A stretch of 64,000 nucleotides of DNA from Blattabacterium cuenoti. GTDB taxonomy: Bacteria > Bacteroidota > Bacteroidia > Flavobacteriales > Blattabacteriaceae. The stretch lies in contig NZ_CP059211.1 of the NCBI RefSeq assembly GCF_014252115.1, positions 372,001-436,000 of the forward strand, in the 5' to 3' direction. Both the position numbers and the translations under genes were made by a program. Positions 28,244 to 38,680 of the stretch are shown here, piece after piece. Each line of letters starts with the position of its first letter. Position 1 is the first letter of the stretch. Under the pieces are notes generated by a model. It did not search any database. It saw only the letters and a list, made by a program, of their open reading frames with translations, and was not told where the DNA came from.

Positions 28244-28795
28244 TTAAACAGATTTTCCTACTTTTTTTCGAACTTCTTCTCCTAAATATCTTATTCCCTT
28301 TCCTTTATAAGGTTCTGGTTTTCTGAAAGATCTAATTTTTGCAGCTACAATTCCTAACAATTGTTTATCATAATGTTTCAAAATAATAATAGGATTCTTC
28401 CCTTTCTCAGACTGAACAACATCCACAATAAGTTTTTTAGGAAGAAGTATCATAATATTATGAGAAAAACCCAAATTTAGATCTAAAATCCCTTCATTAT
28501 AAAAAGCTCTATATCCAACTCCTACTAATTCCAGTTTTTTCTCAAATCCTCTTGAAACCCCTATAATCATATTTTTGATCAATACATGATATAATCCATG
28601 TAAAGATTTATGTTTTTTATCTTCATTATTTCTAATAATTAATAATTCATTTTTATTCAAATTAAATTGAAATCCTTCTTTTAAAATTTTCTGACTTAAT
28701 TTTCCTAAAAATCCTGCTACAAATATTTCGTTATTAACAATTTTTATATTTACGTTTTCAGGAATAAAAATTATTTTTTTTCCAATTCTAGACAT
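28244..28795 (-). CDS. rplF: 50S ribosomal protein L6
   Basis: Large-subunit protein near the factor-binding site. It starts MSRIGKKIIFIPENVNIKI, carries GVSRGFEKKLELVGVGYRA in the middle and ends with the signature RKPEPYKGKGIRYLGEEV. The 183-residue length is standard. It sits in spc order rpsH-rplF-rplR with 15 to 21 bp gaps. Confidence 0.97.
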   Translation of the reverse strand: MSRIGKKIIFIPENVNIKIVNNEIFVAGFLGKLSQKILKEGFQFNLNKNELLIIRNNEDKKHKSLHGLYHVLIKNMIIGVSRGFEKKLELVGVGYRAFYNEGILDLNLGFSHNIMILLPKKLIVDVVQSEKGKNPIIILKHYDKQLLGIVAAKIRSFRKPEPYKGKGIRYLGEEVRKKVGKSV

Positions 28796-28810
28796 TGTCT
28801 TATTATTAAT

Positions 28811-29194
28811 TCAATACACATAACATAATATCTCTCCCCCTATCCTTTTCTTTTTTGCTTGTTTATCTGTAATAACTCCATTAGAAGTAGAAATAATAGC
28901 AATTCCTAAACCATTTAATACTCTAGGAATAGTTTTATATTTACAATATTTTCTTAATCCTGGCTTACTAATTCTAATAATTTTTTGAATTACAGAAACA
29001 TTTTTTTGATGATATTTCAAGGCTATTTTAATTTTCTTTTCATTTTTTTCTACCTTAAAACCTAAAATATATCCATTTTCTAACAAAACACAGATAATCT
29101 CTTCTTTTATTTTAGAATATGGAACTTCAAGAAGTTTATGTTTTGCTAAACTAGCATTTCGGATCCTAGTTAAAAAATCGGCAATTGTATCCAT
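28811..29194 (-). CDS. rpsH: 30S ribosomal protein S8
   Basis: Primary 16S rRNA-binding protein and, in E. coli, the translational repressor of the spc operon; whether that regulation exists here is unknown. It starts with [20 protein letters not shown] and ends with the signature [26 protein letters not shown] (partly quoted as landmark residues [10 protein letters not shown]). At 127 residues it is slightly short. It lies 12 bp after rpsN. Confidence 0.96.
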   Translation of the reverse strand: MDTIADFLTRIRNASLAKHKLLEVPYSKIKEEIICVLLENGYILGFKVEKNEKKIKIALKYHQKNVSVIQKIIRISKPGLRKYCKYKTIPRVLNGLGIAIISTSNGVITDKQAKKKRIGGEILCYVY

Positions 29195-29206
29195 TATATT
29201 TTTTTA

Positions 29207-29476
29207 TTACCAACTTGCTTTTTTTACTCCAGGTATAAACCCTTGGGATACTAAACTTCTAAAAACAATACGAGATACTCCAAACTGACGCATATATCCT
29301 CTACATCTACCAGTAATAGAACATCTATTTCTTAAACGAACAGGAGAAGCGTTTCTAGGTAATTTTTGTAGTAATTCATAATTTTTAGCCTTTTTTAAGG
29401 CTTTTCTTTTAGTTGCATATTTTAACACTATTTTTTCTCTTTTTCTTTGTCTTGCTTTAACAGATTCTTTAGCCAT
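29207..29476 (-). CDS. rpsN: 30S ribosomal protein S14 (zinc-free type)
   Basis: Head protein of the small subunit. I place the start at ATG 29476 ([14 protein letters not shown]), giving 89 residues, the family norm; an upstream in-frame ATG at 29503 would lie inside rplE and add nine unconserved residues. The C-terminal [19 protein letters not shown] is diagnostic. It is the long form, with two cysteines but not the full CxxC...CxxC zinc set. The start overlaps the rplE stop by 8 bp. Confidence 0.95.
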   Translation of the reverse strand: MAKESVKARQRKREKIVLKYATKRKALKKAKNYELLQKLPRNASPVRLRNRCSITGRCRGYMRQFGVSRIVFRSLVSQGFIPGVKKASW

Positions 29477-30029
29477 TTTTATTTTTTTTAAAAGGAATTC
29501 CAAATAAAGATAAAAGACTCTTAGCTTCTTCTTTTTTTTTTACAGAAGTAACAAATGTAATATTCATTCCCATATTTTTTCTTATTTTATCAATATTTAT
29601 TTCAGGATAAATCATTTGTTCTGTGATTCCCATGTTATAATTTCCATAATTATCAAAACTACTATCTTTAACTCCATTGAAATCCCTTACTCTAGGTAAA
29701 GAAACAACAATAAGTCTTTCCAAAAATTCATACATTCTCATTTTCCTCAAAGTTACCTTTACTCCTATAGGCATTCCTTTTCTAAGTTTAAATCCCGATT
29801 CATCATGTTTAGAATAACAAAAAATAGCTTTTTGTCCTGCAATATTTGTTATTTCATTCATAGAACAATCCATTATTTTTTTATCTATAAAAGATGAACC
29901 AATTCCTTGGTGAATAATTATTTTATTCAATTTAGGAACTTCCATAATAGAAGTATATCCAAATTTTTTCATCAAAATAGGTATTATTTTTTCTTTATAA
30001 AATTGTTGTAATTTAGGTTGATAGATCAT
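29469..30029 (-). CDS. rplE: 50S ribosomal protein L5
   Basis: 5S rRNA-binding protein of the central protuberance. Characteristic segments are [46 protein letters not shown] and [16 protein letters not shown]. At 186 residues it is full length. It starts 9 bp after the short rplX. Confidence 0.97.
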   Translation of the reverse strand: MIYQPKLQQFYKEKIIPILMKKFGYTSIMEVPKLNKIIIHQGIGSSFIDKKIMDCSMNEITNIAGQKAIFCYSKHDESGFKLRKGMPIGVKVTLRKMRMYEFLERLIVVSLPRVRDFNGVKDSSFDNYGNYNMGITEQMIYPEINIDKIRKNMGMNITFVTSVKKKEEAKSLLSLFGIPFKKNKNG

Positions 30030-30038
30030 CTTTCTAAA

Positions 30039-30260
30039 CTATTTTATTTTTTTCAAATTAGATAAATGTATAGGAGCTTCTTTTTCTAAAATTCCACCTT
30101 TAGGTTTTCTTAGAGTAGGTTTAGTATGTCTTTTTACTATATTTATTCCACGTACAATGGCTTTATTTTTTTTGGAAAAAATTTTTACAACTACTCCTTC
30201 AATTCCCTTATAATTTCCTGATAAAATCAATACTCTATCTTCTCTTTTTATTTTTTTCAT
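30039..30260 (-). CDS. rplX: 50S ribosomal protein L24 (C-terminally short)
   Basis: Assembly-initiator protein of the large subunit. The KOW motif region [18 protein letters not shown] and [12 protein letters not shown] are clear, followed by [15 protein letters not shown]. The protein then stops at 73 residues, about 30 short of the usual length of roughly 100, losing the C-terminal extension. The stop is followed within 10 bp by the rplE start, so no displaced C-terminal fragment exists in another frame. The start overlaps rplN by 4 bp. Confidence 0.95.
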   Translation of the reverse strand: MKKIKREDRVLILSGNYKGIEGVVVKIFSKKNKAIVRGINIVKRHTKPTLRKPKGGILEKEAPIHLSNLKKIK

Positions 30261-30628
30261 AAAACTTCTTGTGCTAAAGAAATAATTTTCATATATTCTT
30301 TTTCTCTAAGTTCTCTTGCTACAGGACCAAAAACTCTTGTCCCCATTATTTCTCCAGAAGTATTTATTAAAACACAAGCATTATCATCAAAACTTATGTA
30401 AGAACCATCTTTTCTTCTAGATCTACTTTTGGTTCTAATTACCACAGCTTTACAAACTTGACCCTTTTTAACTGTACCTCCTCCAGAAACTGCTACTTTC
30501 ACGGTAACCACTATAGTATCCCCTAATGAAGCATATCTCTTTTTAGTTCCACCTAATACTCTGATGACTAAAACTTCCTTAGCACCCGTATTATCGGAAA
30601 CTTTACATCTAGATTCTTGTTGCAACAT
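30257..30628 (-). CDS. rplN: 50S ribosomal protein L14
   Basis: Large-subunit interface protein and binding platform for the silencing factor RsfS, whose gene is also in this window (49111-49455). The sequence begins [20 protein letters not shown] and contains [20 protein letters not shown] and [13 protein letters not shown]. Length 123 is standard. It overlaps rpsQ by one base. Confidence 0.97.
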   Translation of the reverse strand: MLQQESRCKVSDNTGAKEVLVIRVLGGTKKRYASLGDTIVVTVKVAVSGGGTVKKGQVCKAVVIRTKSRSRRKDGSYISFDDNACVLINTSGEIMGTRVFGPVARELREKEYMKIISLAQEVL

Positions 30629-30912
30629 TATAAATTAGATTTTTCTAAGATGTTAACTAATCTCCAAGATTTTTTTCTACTTATGGGACGTATTTCCATG
30701 ATACTCACTTTATCTCCACATTTAGAAATATTTTTCTCATCATGAACTATATATTTTTTATTTTTTGTGATGCTTTTTCCATAATATTTATGTTTGACTT
30801 TTCTAAGTTCATATACAACAATAGTTTTATTCATTTTATCACTGATAACTATTCCTTGTCTTTGCTTTCGAATGTTTCTAGTTTTATTTTTAGATTTATT
30901 TTCTTTTATCAT
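30628..30912 (-). CDS. rpsQ: 30S ribosomal protein S17
   Basis: Primary 16S rRNA-binding OB-fold protein. The core [20 protein letters not shown] and the signature [26 protein letters not shown] end (landmarks [13 protein letters not shown]) identify it. At 94 residues it has a Lys/Asn-rich N-terminal extension of about 15 residues. The start overlaps the end of rpmC by 17 bp. Confidence 0.95.
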   Translation of the reverse strand: MIKENKSKNKTRNIRKQRQGIVISDKMNKTIVVYELRKVKHKYYGKSITKNKKYIVHDEKNISKCGDKVSIMEIRPISRKKSWRLVNILEKSNL

Positions 30913-31099
30913 TAATCTTTTTATTATACTCTGTTTTTAATTTAGCAATATCTCTTCTAACAAACCTAATTTTTATAGGATTTTTGAGAATTTTAATATG
31001 ATGATTAAATATCATATTTTGATAATTTTTTTGTTTTTCATCGATTTTACGAATTAAATCATGAACTGATGAATCTTTTTCTATATCTAAAGTATTCAT
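30896..31099 (-). CDS. rpmC: 50S ribosomal protein L29
   Basis: Small two-helix protein at the polypeptide exit tunnel. The 67-residue sequence ends with [19 protein letters not shown], the conserved L29 C-terminal helix. The N-terminal half ([20 protein letters not shown]) is weakly conserved. Position between rplP and rpsQ fixes the identity. It overlaps both neighbours (4 bp and 17 bp). Confidence 0.92.
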   Translation of the reverse strand: MNTLDIEKDSSVHDLIRKIDEKQKNYQNMIFNHHIKILKNPIKIRFVRRDIAKLKTEYNKKINDKRK

Positions 31100-31509
31100 A
31101 ATTCATTAGATGAAATAAACTTTGTTTTTATAGGAAGTTTTTGGGCGGCCAATCTTAACGCTTCTTTAGCGATATTTATTTCTACTCCGTCTATCTCAAA
31201 TAGTATTCTACCAGGTTTCACTACAGAAACCCAAAATTCAACAGGTCCTTTTCCTTTTCCCATACGTACTTCCTGTGGTTTTTTTGTAGCAGGTTTATCA
31301 GGAAAAATATTAATCCATAATTGTCCTTCTCTTTTCATATATCTCGTAGCAGCAATTCTAGATGCTTCTAATTGTCTAGAAGTTATCCAAGCACCTTCTA
31401 ATGCTTTAATTCCATACAAACCTCTAGAAAGAACAAGACCTTTTTTAGAATTTCCACGAATTCTTCCTTTTTGTTTTTTTTTATATTTTGTTTTTTTTGG
31501 TTGTAACAT
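31096..31509 (-). CDS. rplP: 50S ribosomal protein L16
   Basis: Large-subunit protein near the A-site tRNA elbow. It contains [19 protein letters not shown], the [20 protein letters not shown] region and [20 protein letters not shown]. The 137 residues are complete. It lies 38 bp after rpsC, the widest gap in this part of the S10 operon. Confidence 0.97.
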   Translation of the reverse strand: MLQPKKTKYKKKQKGRIRGNSKKGLVLSRGLYGIKALEGAWITSRQLEASRIAATRYMKREGQLWINIFPDKPATKKPQEVRMGKGKGPVEFWVSVVKPGRILFEIDGVEINIAKEALRLAAQKLPIKTKFISSNEL

Positions 31510-31547
31510 AATATAGTAAGATAATTGGTATGAAAATAGTATAAAAA

Positions 31548-32252
31548 TTATTTATTTTTTTTTCTATTAAAATAATAAGGCTTGTGACTTTTTTTTTTCT
31601 TTTGAATGCCCAATAATGGAGATAATTCTCTTTTTCCATATATTTCTCCTTTCATTATCCAAACCTTAATTCCTATACTACCATAAACAGTATGAGCTAC
31701 TGCCATATGATAATCTACATCAGCACGAAAAGTTCCAAGAGAAATTCTACCTTCTTTGTAAATTTCACATCTTGCCATTTCTGATCCATTAAGTCTTCCT
31801 GAAATTTGAACTCTTATACCTTGAGCATTCATTCTTGTAGCAGAAAGAATAGACAATTTAATTGCTTTTTTATAAGAAATACGATTTTCCAACTGTCTAA
31901 CTAAACCTTTAGCAACCAATGAAGCATCTAATTCAGGACGTTTAACTTCAGAAATATTGATTTGAACTTCTTTTTTAGTCAACTTTTTTAGTTCTTTTCT
32001 TACTGTATCTACTTCATCGCCTCTTTTTCCTATAACAAGAGCTGGTCTAGATGTTCTGATCGTAATTGTTATAAATTTCAAAGTTCTTTCTATAAAAATA
32101 CGAGAAATTATTCCTTTTGGAAATCTAGCTTCTATATATCTTCTTACTTTAAAATCTTCTTGTATTCTATCTTTATAGTTATTACACCAACTCGATTGCC
32201 ATCCTGTTATGATTCCTAGACGATTAACAATTGGATTTGTTTTTTGTCCCAT
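31548..32252 (-). CDS. rpsC: 30S ribosomal protein S3
   Basis: KH-domain protein at the mRNA entry tunnel. It starts [20 protein letters not shown], has the KH signature [20 protein letters not shown] and later [19 protein letters not shown] and [17 protein letters not shown]. The C-terminus is a lysine-rich tail ([17 protein letters not shown]). At 234 residues it is normal. Confidence 0.97.
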   Translation of the reverse strand: MGQKTNPIVNRLGIITGWQSSWCNNYKDRIQEDFKVRRYIEARFPKGIISRIFIERTLKFITITIRTSRPALVIGKRGDEVDTVRKELKKLTKKEVQINISEVKRPELDASLVAKGLVRQLENRISYKKAIKLSILSATRMNAQGIRVQISGRLNGSEMARCEIYKEGRISLGTFRADVDYHMAVAHTVYGSIGIKVWIMKGEIYGKRELSPLLGIQKKKKSHKPYYFNRKKNK

Positions 32253-32256
32253 AAAA

Positions 32257-32643
32257 TTATATTTTTTTTCTTTTATCCAAAAAAACTGTTATACTACTTG
32301 ATCTTTTTCTTATTCTATGTCCTCTTCCTTGAGGAACAGGACGTAATCTTTTTAAGGTTTTCCCTTGATTTACTCTAATTTCTTTTAGATATAAAAATTC
32401 TTTTTTTTCCTTTTCAAAAGGATATTGATAATGATTGTGTTTTTTTTTCCAATTAGATAATAAAGAAAGAAGCAGTTTTCTAAAAATAAGAGAAATTTTT
32501 TTTTTGCTGCTATATTTTAGTAAATCTAGTGCTTCAGATATTTCCTTATTCCGGATTAAATTCGCTATTAATCTCATTTTTCTAGGAGAACTTCTTACTC
32601 CATTTAAAGAAGCTGAAACTACTATATTAGTTTCCTGTTTCAT
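32257..32643 (-). CDS. rplV: 50S ribosomal protein L22
   Basis: Large-subunit protein lining the exit tunnel. Landmarks are [20 protein letters not shown], the long beta-hairpin region with [20 protein letters not shown] and [12 protein letters not shown] at the end. The 128-residue length is normal. It lies between rpsS and rpsC as expected. Confidence 0.96.
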   Translation of the reverse strand: MKQETNIVVSASLNGVRSSPRKMRLIANLIRNKEISEALDLLKYSSKKKISLIFRKLLLSLLSNWKKKHNHYQYPFEKEKKEFLYLKEIRVNQGKTLKRLRPVPQGRGHRIRKRSSSITVFLDKRKKI

Positions 32644-32655
32644 ATTCTTTTTCTT

Positions 32656-32940
32656 TTAGTTTTTTATTTTCAATTTACTTTTAGAACCAGAATGTCCTCT
32701 AAAAATGCGAGTAGGTGCAAATTCTCCAAGTTTATGACCAATCATATTTTCTGTAATATATACATTAATAAATTGTTTTCCATTATGAACAGAAAATGTT
32801 TGTCCTACAAAATCAGGTAAAATTGTTGAAGGCCTAGACCAAGTTTTAATTATAGTTTTTTTATCTAATTTTATATTATTCAATACTTTTTTGTATAATT
32901 TATGAGAAACATATGGTCCTTTTTTCAAAGATCTTGCCAT
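32656..32940 (-). CDS. rpsS: 30S ribosomal protein S19
   Basis: Head protein pairing with S13. It begins [19 protein letters not shown] and contains [46 protein letters not shown] sequence and ends [12 protein letters not shown]. The 94 residues are complete. It lies 12 bp after rplB. Confidence 0.97.
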   Translation of the reverse strand: MARSLKKGPYVSHKLYKKVLNNIKLDKKTIIKTWSRPSTILPDFVGQTFSVHNGKQFINVYITENMIGHKLGEFAPTRIFRGHSGSKSKLKIKN

Positions 32941-32952
32941 AATTATAAAATT

Positions 32953-33777
32953 TTATTTTTTTCTTCTTTGTAAAATATACCTATTAGAATACCGTTTTTT
33001 AGAACGAGTTCTAAATCCTTTAGAAGGCTGTCCTTTTCTATTTCTAGGTATTCCTCCAGATGCTTTTCCTTCTCCTCCTCCCATTGGATGATCCACAGGA
33101 TTCATCGCAACCCCTCTGGTTCTAGGTCTTTTCCCTACATGTCTTTTTTTTCCGGCTTTCCCATATGTTTCTAATTGATGATCTAAATTAGAAACAATAC
33201 CAATTGTAGCCATACAGGTAATCATTATCATTCTAACTTCTCCAGAAGGAAGTTTAATTGTTGCGTATTTTTCGTCTTTTGCAAATAATTGAGCAAAAGA
33301 ACCTGCACTTCTTGCTATTTTAGCGCCTTGTCCAGGTTTAAGTTCTATACAGGAGACATTAGTTCCTAAAGGAATATCACTTAAAAATGTAGAATTACCT
33401 ATATCAAAAGGTATATTTTTCCCTGAAATTATTTTTTGCCCAATCTTGAAACCTTCCATTGTTAGAATATATCTTTTTTCACCATCTTCATAATGAAGTA
33501 AAGAAATAAAAGAAGATCGATTAGGATCATATTCTATTGATTTTACAACTGCAGAAATACCAAATTTTTTTCTTTTAAAATCTATAATTCGATATTTTCT
33601 CTTATGTCCTCCTCCAAAATAACGCATAGTCATACGTCCTACATTATTTCTTCCTCCAGATTTACATTTCCCTTTTACTAAAGATTTTTCACAATTAAAA
33701 CTTGTAAGTTGATTAAAAGAATTCACAATTCTAAAACGTTGACCAGGTGTTATGGGTTTTAATTTTTTTATTGACAT
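32953..33777 (-). CDS. rplB: 50S ribosomal protein L2
   Basis: Core peptidyl-transferase-region protein. Conserved parts include GRNNVGRMTMRYFGGGHKRK, KPGQGAKIARSAGSFAQL and MNPVDHPMGGGEGKASGG, which carries the histidine important for the peptidyl-transferase region. At 274 residues it is full length. It overlaps rplW by one base. Confidence 0.97.
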   Translation of the reverse strand: MSIKKLKPITPGQRFRIVNSFNQLTSFNCEKSLVKGKCKSGGRNNVGRMTMRYFGGGHKRKYRIIDFKRKKFGISAVVKSIEYDPNRSSFISLLHYEDGEKRYILTMEGFKIGQKIISGKNIPFDIGNSTFLSDIPLGTNVSCIELKPGQGAKIARSAGSFAQLFAKDEKYATIKLPSGEVRMIMITCMATIGIVSNLDHQLETYGKAGKKRHVGKRPRTRGVAMNPVDHPMGGGEGKASGGIPRNRKGQPSKGFRTRSKKRYSNRYILQRRKK

Positions 33778-34061
33778 TAAATTTCTTTTTTTAAATCAAT
33801 TTTTTGATTTTCATAAAATTGAACAATAGCTTTTTTTATTTTAATAGTTCTTCCATGAAGAAATCCTTTTTTAGTATATTTTGATTTATCCTTTCTAGGA
33901 TAAATCATTGTTCTAACATTTTTTACAGAAAATCCAAATAACTTATTTAGTTCTTTTTTTATTTGAATTTTATTACAATTTATGTTCACAGAAAAAATAT
34001 AACGATTGTATTTTTCTCCTTTATAAGATTTATCCGTGATAAAAGGTTTTATTAAAATCAT
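33777..34061 (-). CDS. rplW: 50S ribosomal protein L23
   Basis: Exit-tunnel protein and docking site for trigger factor and SRP. The 94 residues include LIKPFITDKSYKGEKYNRYIF, IQIKKELNKLFGFSVKNVRT and the KKAIVQF end. The family is loosely conserved, but position between rplD and rplB confirms it. Confidence 0.95.
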   Translation of the reverse strand: MILIKPFITDKSYKGEKYNRYIFSVNINCNKIQIKKELNKLFGFSVKNVRTMIYPRKDKSKYTKKGFLHGRTIKIKKAIVQFYENQKIDLKKEI

Positions 34062-34065
34062 AATT

Positions 34066-34695
34066 TTATATAGATAAAAATTGATAAATTTTTTTTATGG
34101 AATTTTCAGAAAAAATAATATGTGGATAATTCATTAATGAAAAACAATCTAATTCGTTTACATATAATAATTTAAAATTTTTTAAATTTCTAGAAGATAA
34201 ATATAAATTTCTATTCATCTCTCCAATTACCATTAATGATTTTTGATTTAATAATTTCAAAGATTTTAATAAATTCAAAACTAATTTAGTTTTTGGAAAC
34301 TTTAATTTTAAATCTTCTATAATCATAACCTTATTATGTACTAATTTTTGTTCTATAATAAATTTTCTAACTATGTTTTTAGTACGCTTATTTAATTTTA
34401 TTAAATATTTTCTGGGTTTAGGTCCAAATACTCTCCCCCCACCTCTAAAAATAGGATTTTTTATATCACCTTTTCTAGAACTTCCAGTTCCTTTTTGTCT
34501 ATGCAATTTTTTAGTACTTCCGGATAATTCTCCTCTTTCTTTAGATTTATGTGTTCCCTGACGTTGGGCCAATAAATATCTTTTAATCTCTAAATACAGA
34601 GAATGATTATAAGATTTTTTAAAAAAAGTGTTATCGTAAAATTTTATCTTTTTATCAGTATAATTTCCTTTTATATCTAAAATTTTTAATTCCAT
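34066..34695 (-). CDS. rplD: 50S ribosomal protein L4
   Basis: Tunnel protein which in E. coli also represses the S10 operon. The rRNA-binding loop shows RQGTHKSKERGELSGSTKKL, HRQKGTGSSRKGDIKNPIF and GGGRVFGPKPRKY. The 209 residues are complete. It overlaps the rplC stop by one base. No leader hairpin of the E. coli kind is obvious upstream of rpsJ. Confidence 0.96.
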   Translation of the reverse strand: MELKILDIKGNYTDKKIKFYDNTFFKKSYNHSLYLEIKRYLLAQRQGTHKSKERGELSGSTKKLHRQKGTGSSRKGDIKNPIFRGGGRVFGPKPRKYLIKLNKRTKNIVRKFIIEQKLVHNKVMIIEDLKLKFPKTKLVLNLLKSLKLLNQKSLMVIGEMNRNLYLSSRNLKNFKLLYVNELDCFSLMNYPHIIFSENSIKKIYQFLSI

Positions 34696-35318
34696 TATTT
34701 TTTCTGAATCATTAAATATGAATTTTTATTACCTGGAACCGAACCTTTTAATATCATGATATTTTGATCAAAATCTATTTTCAAAATTTTTAAGTTTTTA
34801 ATAGTTACACTTTTTTTACCCATTTTTCCAGCCATTTTTTTACCTTTAAAAACACGTGATGGATCTGATCCTGCTCCTATTGACCCTGGAGCTCTTAAAC
34901 GATTATGTTGTCCGTGAGTTCTTTCTCCTACTCCTGAAAAATTATGTCTTTTAATCACTCCTTGAAACCCTTTTCCTTTAGAAATCCCTTTTACATGAAC
35001 TAATTCTCCTTCTTCAAAAATATTAATCTGAATTGAGTTTCCTAAAATAAAATCAGATACTTTATCTACTTTGAATTCTAACAATTTTTTTTTTGGAGAT
35101 AATCCTGCTTTTTTAAAATGATTAAATAACGATTTATTAGTTTTTTTTACTTCACGATCATCTACCCCCAATTGAATAGAAAAATATCCATCATTTTCTA
35201 TTGTTTTTATCTGAACAATATAACAAGGATCTACTTTCAAAATTGTACATGGTACATTTTCTCCACTTTTTAAAAAAATGCTAGTCATTCCTATATTTTT
35301 TCCTATTAACCCAGCCAT
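34695..35318 (-). CDS. rplC: 50S ribosomal protein L3
   Basis: Large-subunit protein reaching into the peptidyl-transferase centre. It begins [15 protein letters not shown] and contains [40 protein letters not shown] and [18 protein letters not shown]. At 207 residues it is complete, with the methylatable glutamine in the GQHN region. Confidence 0.97.
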   Translation of the reverse strand: MAGLIGKNIGMTSIFLKSGENVPCTILKVDPCYIVQIKTIENDGYFSIQLGVDDREVKKTNKSLFNHFKKAGLSPKKKLLEFKVDKVSDFILGNSIQINIFEEGELVHVKGISKGKGFQGVIKRHNFSGVGERTHGQHNRLRAPGSIGAGSDPSRVFKGKKMAGKMGKKSVTIKNLKILKIDFDQNIMILKGSVPGNKNSYLMIQKK

Positions 35319-35321
35319 ATT

Positions 35322-35627
35322 TTATACTTTTATTTCTGCTTCCACTCCACTAGGTAATTCTAATTTCATCAATGCATCTACTGTTTTAGATGAAGCATTA
35401 TGAATTTGTAAAAGTCTTTTATGAGTGGGAAGAAAAAATTGTTCTCTTGATTTTTTGTTTACATGAGGAGAACGTAACACTGTAAATATTTTTTTTTCAG
35501 TAGGCAAAGGAACTGGTCCATTCAATACTACTCCTGTAGGAAGTACTGAATTTACAATTCTTTCGGCTGATTTGTCCAATAAATTATAATCATAAGATTT
35601 TAATTTAATTTTTATATCATGACCCAT
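35322..35627 (-). CDS. rpsJ: 30S ribosomal protein S10
   Basis: Head protein and partner of NusB in antitermination in other bacteria. The 101 residues include [40 protein letters not shown] and [14 protein letters not shown]. It leads the S10 operon and follows fusA by 6 bp, so the str and S10 operons are merged here without tuf between them. Confidence 0.97.
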   Translation of the reverse strand: MGHDIKIKLKSYDYNLLDKSAERIVNSVLPTGVVLNGPVPLPTEKKIFTVLRSPHVNKKSREQFFLPTHKRLLQIHNASSKTVDALMKLELPSGVEAEIKV

Positions 35628-35633
35628 AGTATA

Positions 35634-37757
35634 TCAATTTTTTCTACTATTATTTTTATTTCGATTTATATTTTCTATAATTTTATCTCTTACATTTTCA
35701 GGAACTGTATCATAATGAGAAAACTCCATTACTGAAGTTCCTCTACCAGAAGACAATGTTCGTAATATAGTAACGTATCCAAACATTTCTGATAATGGAA
35801 CTAAAGCTTGAATAATTTTTATATTTTTTTTACTATTCATATTTTGAACAAGACCTCTTCTACGATTCAAGTCTCCTATTATATCTCCCATATTTTCTTC
35901 TGGAATTAAAACTTCTAGTTTCATTATTGGTTCTAATAAAACCGGTTTAGTTTTTTTAGCCGCTTCTCTAAAGCCTAATTTACCTGCTAACTCAAAAGAC
36001 AATTGATCTGAATCAACAGAATGATAAGATCCATCCAAAACAGTTACTCTAGCATTATCTATTTCATATCCGGATAAAGGACCATTTTTCATCATTTCTT
36101 TGAATCCTTTTTCTATGGAAGGAATATATTCTTTTGGAATATTTCCTCCTTTTATTTTATTAATAAAAGTTAAACCTGATCCTCTCATATCTCCGGGTTC
36201 CAATCTGAATAATATATCTGCATATTTTCCTCTACCTCCTGTTTGTTTTTTATAAATTTCTCTATGCTCGACTGAAGTTGTTAAAGCTTCTTTATATTCT
36301 ACTTGAGGGTTACCTTGATTAACTTCAACTTTGAATTCCCGTTTCATCCTATCTATAATTATTTCTAAATGAAGTTCTCCCATACCAGAAATAATAGTTT
36401 GACCTGTATAATTATCTGTCCTAACTTGAAAGGTAGGATCTTCCTCCATTAATTTTGATAAAGCTAAACTCATTTTATCTATATCCGATTTATATTTAGG
36501 TTCAATCGCTAATCCAATAACTGGTTCAGGAAATAATATTTTCTCTAATAAAATTGGATATTTTTCATCACATAAAGTATCACCTGTTTTAATATTTTTA
36601 AAACCTACTACAGCTGCTATATCTCCAGCTACAATTTTGTTTATTGGATTTTGTTTATTTGCATGCATTTGATATATTCGAGAAATTCGTTCCTTACTTC
36701 CCGATCTAGCATTAAAACTATAAGAACCTGATTCTATTTTTCCAGAATATACCCTAAAAAAAGCTAATCGGCCAACAAAAGGATCACTTGCAATTTTAAA
36801 AGCTAAAGCCGAAAAAGGCTCATTTTCACTTGGTTTCCTTTTTTCTTGTTTTTGATTAATAGGATTAATACCCACTATATCTTTAACTTCAAGAGGAGAC
36901 GGTAAATATCTGCATATAGCATCCAATATAGCTTGAACTCCTTTATTTTTGAAAGATGCACCACATAAAATAGGAATAACCTTCATTTTTATAGTATTCC
37001 TTCGTAAAGAAAAAATAATATCTTCTTTCGATATAGAAGAATAATTTCCATTTCCATACAAAAATTTTTCCATAATGAAATCATCATATTCAGATAATGT
37101 TTCAATAAGTTGATTTTGATAATCATCAACCATATTTTTCATATTATCTGGAATAGGAATTTTTTGATATGTCATTCCATAATTTTTATCATCCCATATA
37201 ATAGCTTGATTAGATATTAAATCTATAACTCCTTTAAAATCATCTTCAATGCCAATAGGTATTTGCAAAGGAACTAATTTTGCTCCCAAAATTTTTTGGA
37301 TTTGAGAACAAACATTAAAAAAATCAGCACCTTGCCGATCCATTTTATTTACAAAAGCTATTCTAGGGATTTCATACTTATCTGCTTGTCTCCATACAGT
37401 TTCAGACTGAGGTTCAACTCCGTCTACTGCACTAAATAAAACAACCATACCATCTAAAACTCTCATAGATCTCTCTACTTCGACAGTGAAATCTACATGT
37501 CCTGGAGTATCTATAATATTAATTTGGTATTTTTTTTTATTATATATCCATTTACAACATGTTGCTGCTGAAGTTATAGTTATTCCACGTTCTTGTTCTT
37601 GTTGCATCCAATCCATAGTAGCTGCACCATCATGAACTTCTCCTATTTTATGATTAATTCCTGTATAAAATAAAATCCTCTCTGTAGTAGTCGTTTTTCC
37701 TGCATCAATATGTGCTGCAATTCCTATATTTCTTGTATATTTTAAATCTTTTTCCAT
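35634..37757 (-). CDS. fusA: Elongation factor G
   Basis: GTPase that drives ribosomal translocation and recycling. G-motifs are [19 protein letters not shown], switch I with [27 protein letters not shown] and [10 protein letters not shown]. Later domains include [27 protein letters not shown] domain IV (seen as [16 protein letters not shown]). At 707 residues it is full length. The order rpsL-rpsG-fusA is the classical str operon; tuf is not adjacent. Confidence 0.98.
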   Translation of the reverse strand: MEKDLKYTRNIGIAAHIDAGKTTTTERILFYTGINHKIGEVHDGAATMDWMQQEQERGITITSAATCCKWIYNKKKYQINIIDTPGHVDFTVEVERSMRVLDGMVVLFSAVDGVEPQSETVWRQADKYEIPRIAFVNKMDRQGADFFNVCSQIQKILGAKLVPLQIPIGIEDDFKGVIDLISNQAIIWDDKNYGMTYQKIPIPDNMKNMVDDYQNQLIETLSEYDDFIMEKFLYGNGNYSSISKEDIIFSLRRNTIKMKVIPILCGASFKNKGVQAILDAICRYLPSPLEVKDIVGINPINQKQEKRKPSENEPFSALAFKIASDPFVGRLAFFRVYSGKIESGSYSFNARSGSKERISRIYQMHANKQNPINKIVAGDIAAVVGFKNIKTGDTLCDEKYPILLEKILFPEPVIGLAIEPKYKSDIDKMSLALSKLMEEDPTFQVRTDNYTGQTIISGMGELHLEIIIDRMKREFKVEVNQGNPQVEYKEALTTSVEHREIYKKQTGGRGKYADILFRLEPGDMRGSGLTFINKIKGGNIPKEYIPSIEKGFKEMMKNGPLSGYEIDNARVTVLDGSYHSVDSDQLSFELAGKLGFREAAKKTKPVLLEPIMKLEVLIPEENMGDIIGDLNRRRGLVQNMNSKKNIKIIQALVPLSEMFGYVTILRTLSSGRGTSVMEFSHYDTVPENVRDKIIENINRNKNNSRKN

Positions 37758-37770
37758 ATTTCATAAATAA

Positions 37771-38247
37771 CTAAAATCTAAAATGCGAAAAAGCTTTATT
37801 AGCTTCGGCCATTTTATGAATGTTTTCTTTTCTTTTAACAGCTTCACCTTGTTCATTAAAAGCATCCCATATTTCATATGCCAATTTTTTAGACATTGTT
37901 TTCTCATTTCTAATAGAAGCACAAGATATTAATAATTTTATTGCTTTTGTTATTCTACTATTAGAAGAAATAGGTATAGGAATTTGAATATTAGATCCGC
38001 CCATACGACGACTTCTCACTTCAACATGAGGCATAACATTTTTCAACCCTTCTTTCCATATTTCTAATGAAGATTTTTCTTCTTTTTCCTTTATTACATC
38101 TATTCTTTTCATAGCATTATAAAATATATTATAAGCTATACTTTTCTTTCCATTTTTCATCAAATGATTGACAAAGCGTGTTACTAAAGGATCATGAAAC
38201 TTAGGATCTGGAAAATATATTTTTTCTTTTTTTTTAGCTTTTCTCAT
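37771..38247 (-). CDS. rpsG: 30S ribosomal protein S7
   Basis: Head-nucleating protein at the E site. It contains PDPKFHDPLVTRFVNHLMKN, NVMPHVEVRSRRMGGSNIQI and the C-terminal KRKENIHKMAEANKAFSHFRF end (landmarks HKMAEANKAFSH). At 158 residues it is normal. It lies 7 bp after rpsL. Confidence 0.97.
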   Translation of the reverse strand: MRKAKKKEKIYFPDPKFHDPLVTRFVNHLMKNGKKSIAYNIFYNAMKRIDVIKEKEEKSSLEIWKEGLKNVMPHVEVRSRRMGGSNIQIPIPISSNSRITKAIKLLISCASIRNEKTMSKKLAYEIWDAFNEQGEAVKRKENIHKMAEANKAFSHFRF

Positions 38248-38254
38248 TAATAGT

Positions 38255-38632
38255 TTAATCTTTTTTAGCTATTTTAGCTCCATATTTACTTCTGCTTTTT
38301 TTTCTTCCATTAACTCCAGCTGTATCTCTGGCACCCCGTACTATTTTATATTTTACTCCTGGCAAATCTTTCACTCTTCCTCCTTTAACTAATACTATTG
38401 AGTGTTCTTGAAGATTATGTCCTTCTCCTGTAATATAACTAATCACTTCTCTACCATTCTTAAAACGAACACGAGCTACTTTTCGCATTGCAGAGTTAGG
38501 TTTTTTTGGTGTAGTCGTATAAACTCTAGTACAGACTCCTCTTTTTTGGGGACAAAATTCCAAGGCTATAGACTTTCTTTTTTTTGAAACAGACACTCGT
38601 CCTTTTCTAATTAACTGTTGTATGGTAGGCAT
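38255..38632 (-). CDS. rpsL: 30S ribosomal protein S12
   Basis: Decoding-centre protein. It starts [20 protein letters not shown] and contains [17 protein letters not shown] with the streptomycin-site lysine unchanged, [21 protein letters not shown] and [16 protein letters not shown]. The 125 residues are complete. A 48 bp gap separates it from map upstream; a promoter may lie there but I see no exact TAnnTTTG box. Confidence 0.97.
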   Translation of the reverse strand: MPTIQQLIRKGRVSVSKKRKSIALEFCPQKRGVCTRVYTTTPKKPNSAMRKVARVRFKNGREVISYITGEGHNLQEHSIVLVKGGRVKDLPGVKYKIVRGARDTAGVNGRKKSRSKYGAKIAKKD

Positions 38633-38680
38633 ATCCTATATTTAATGCAAATTATGTTATTTAATAATAAATTACAAATA

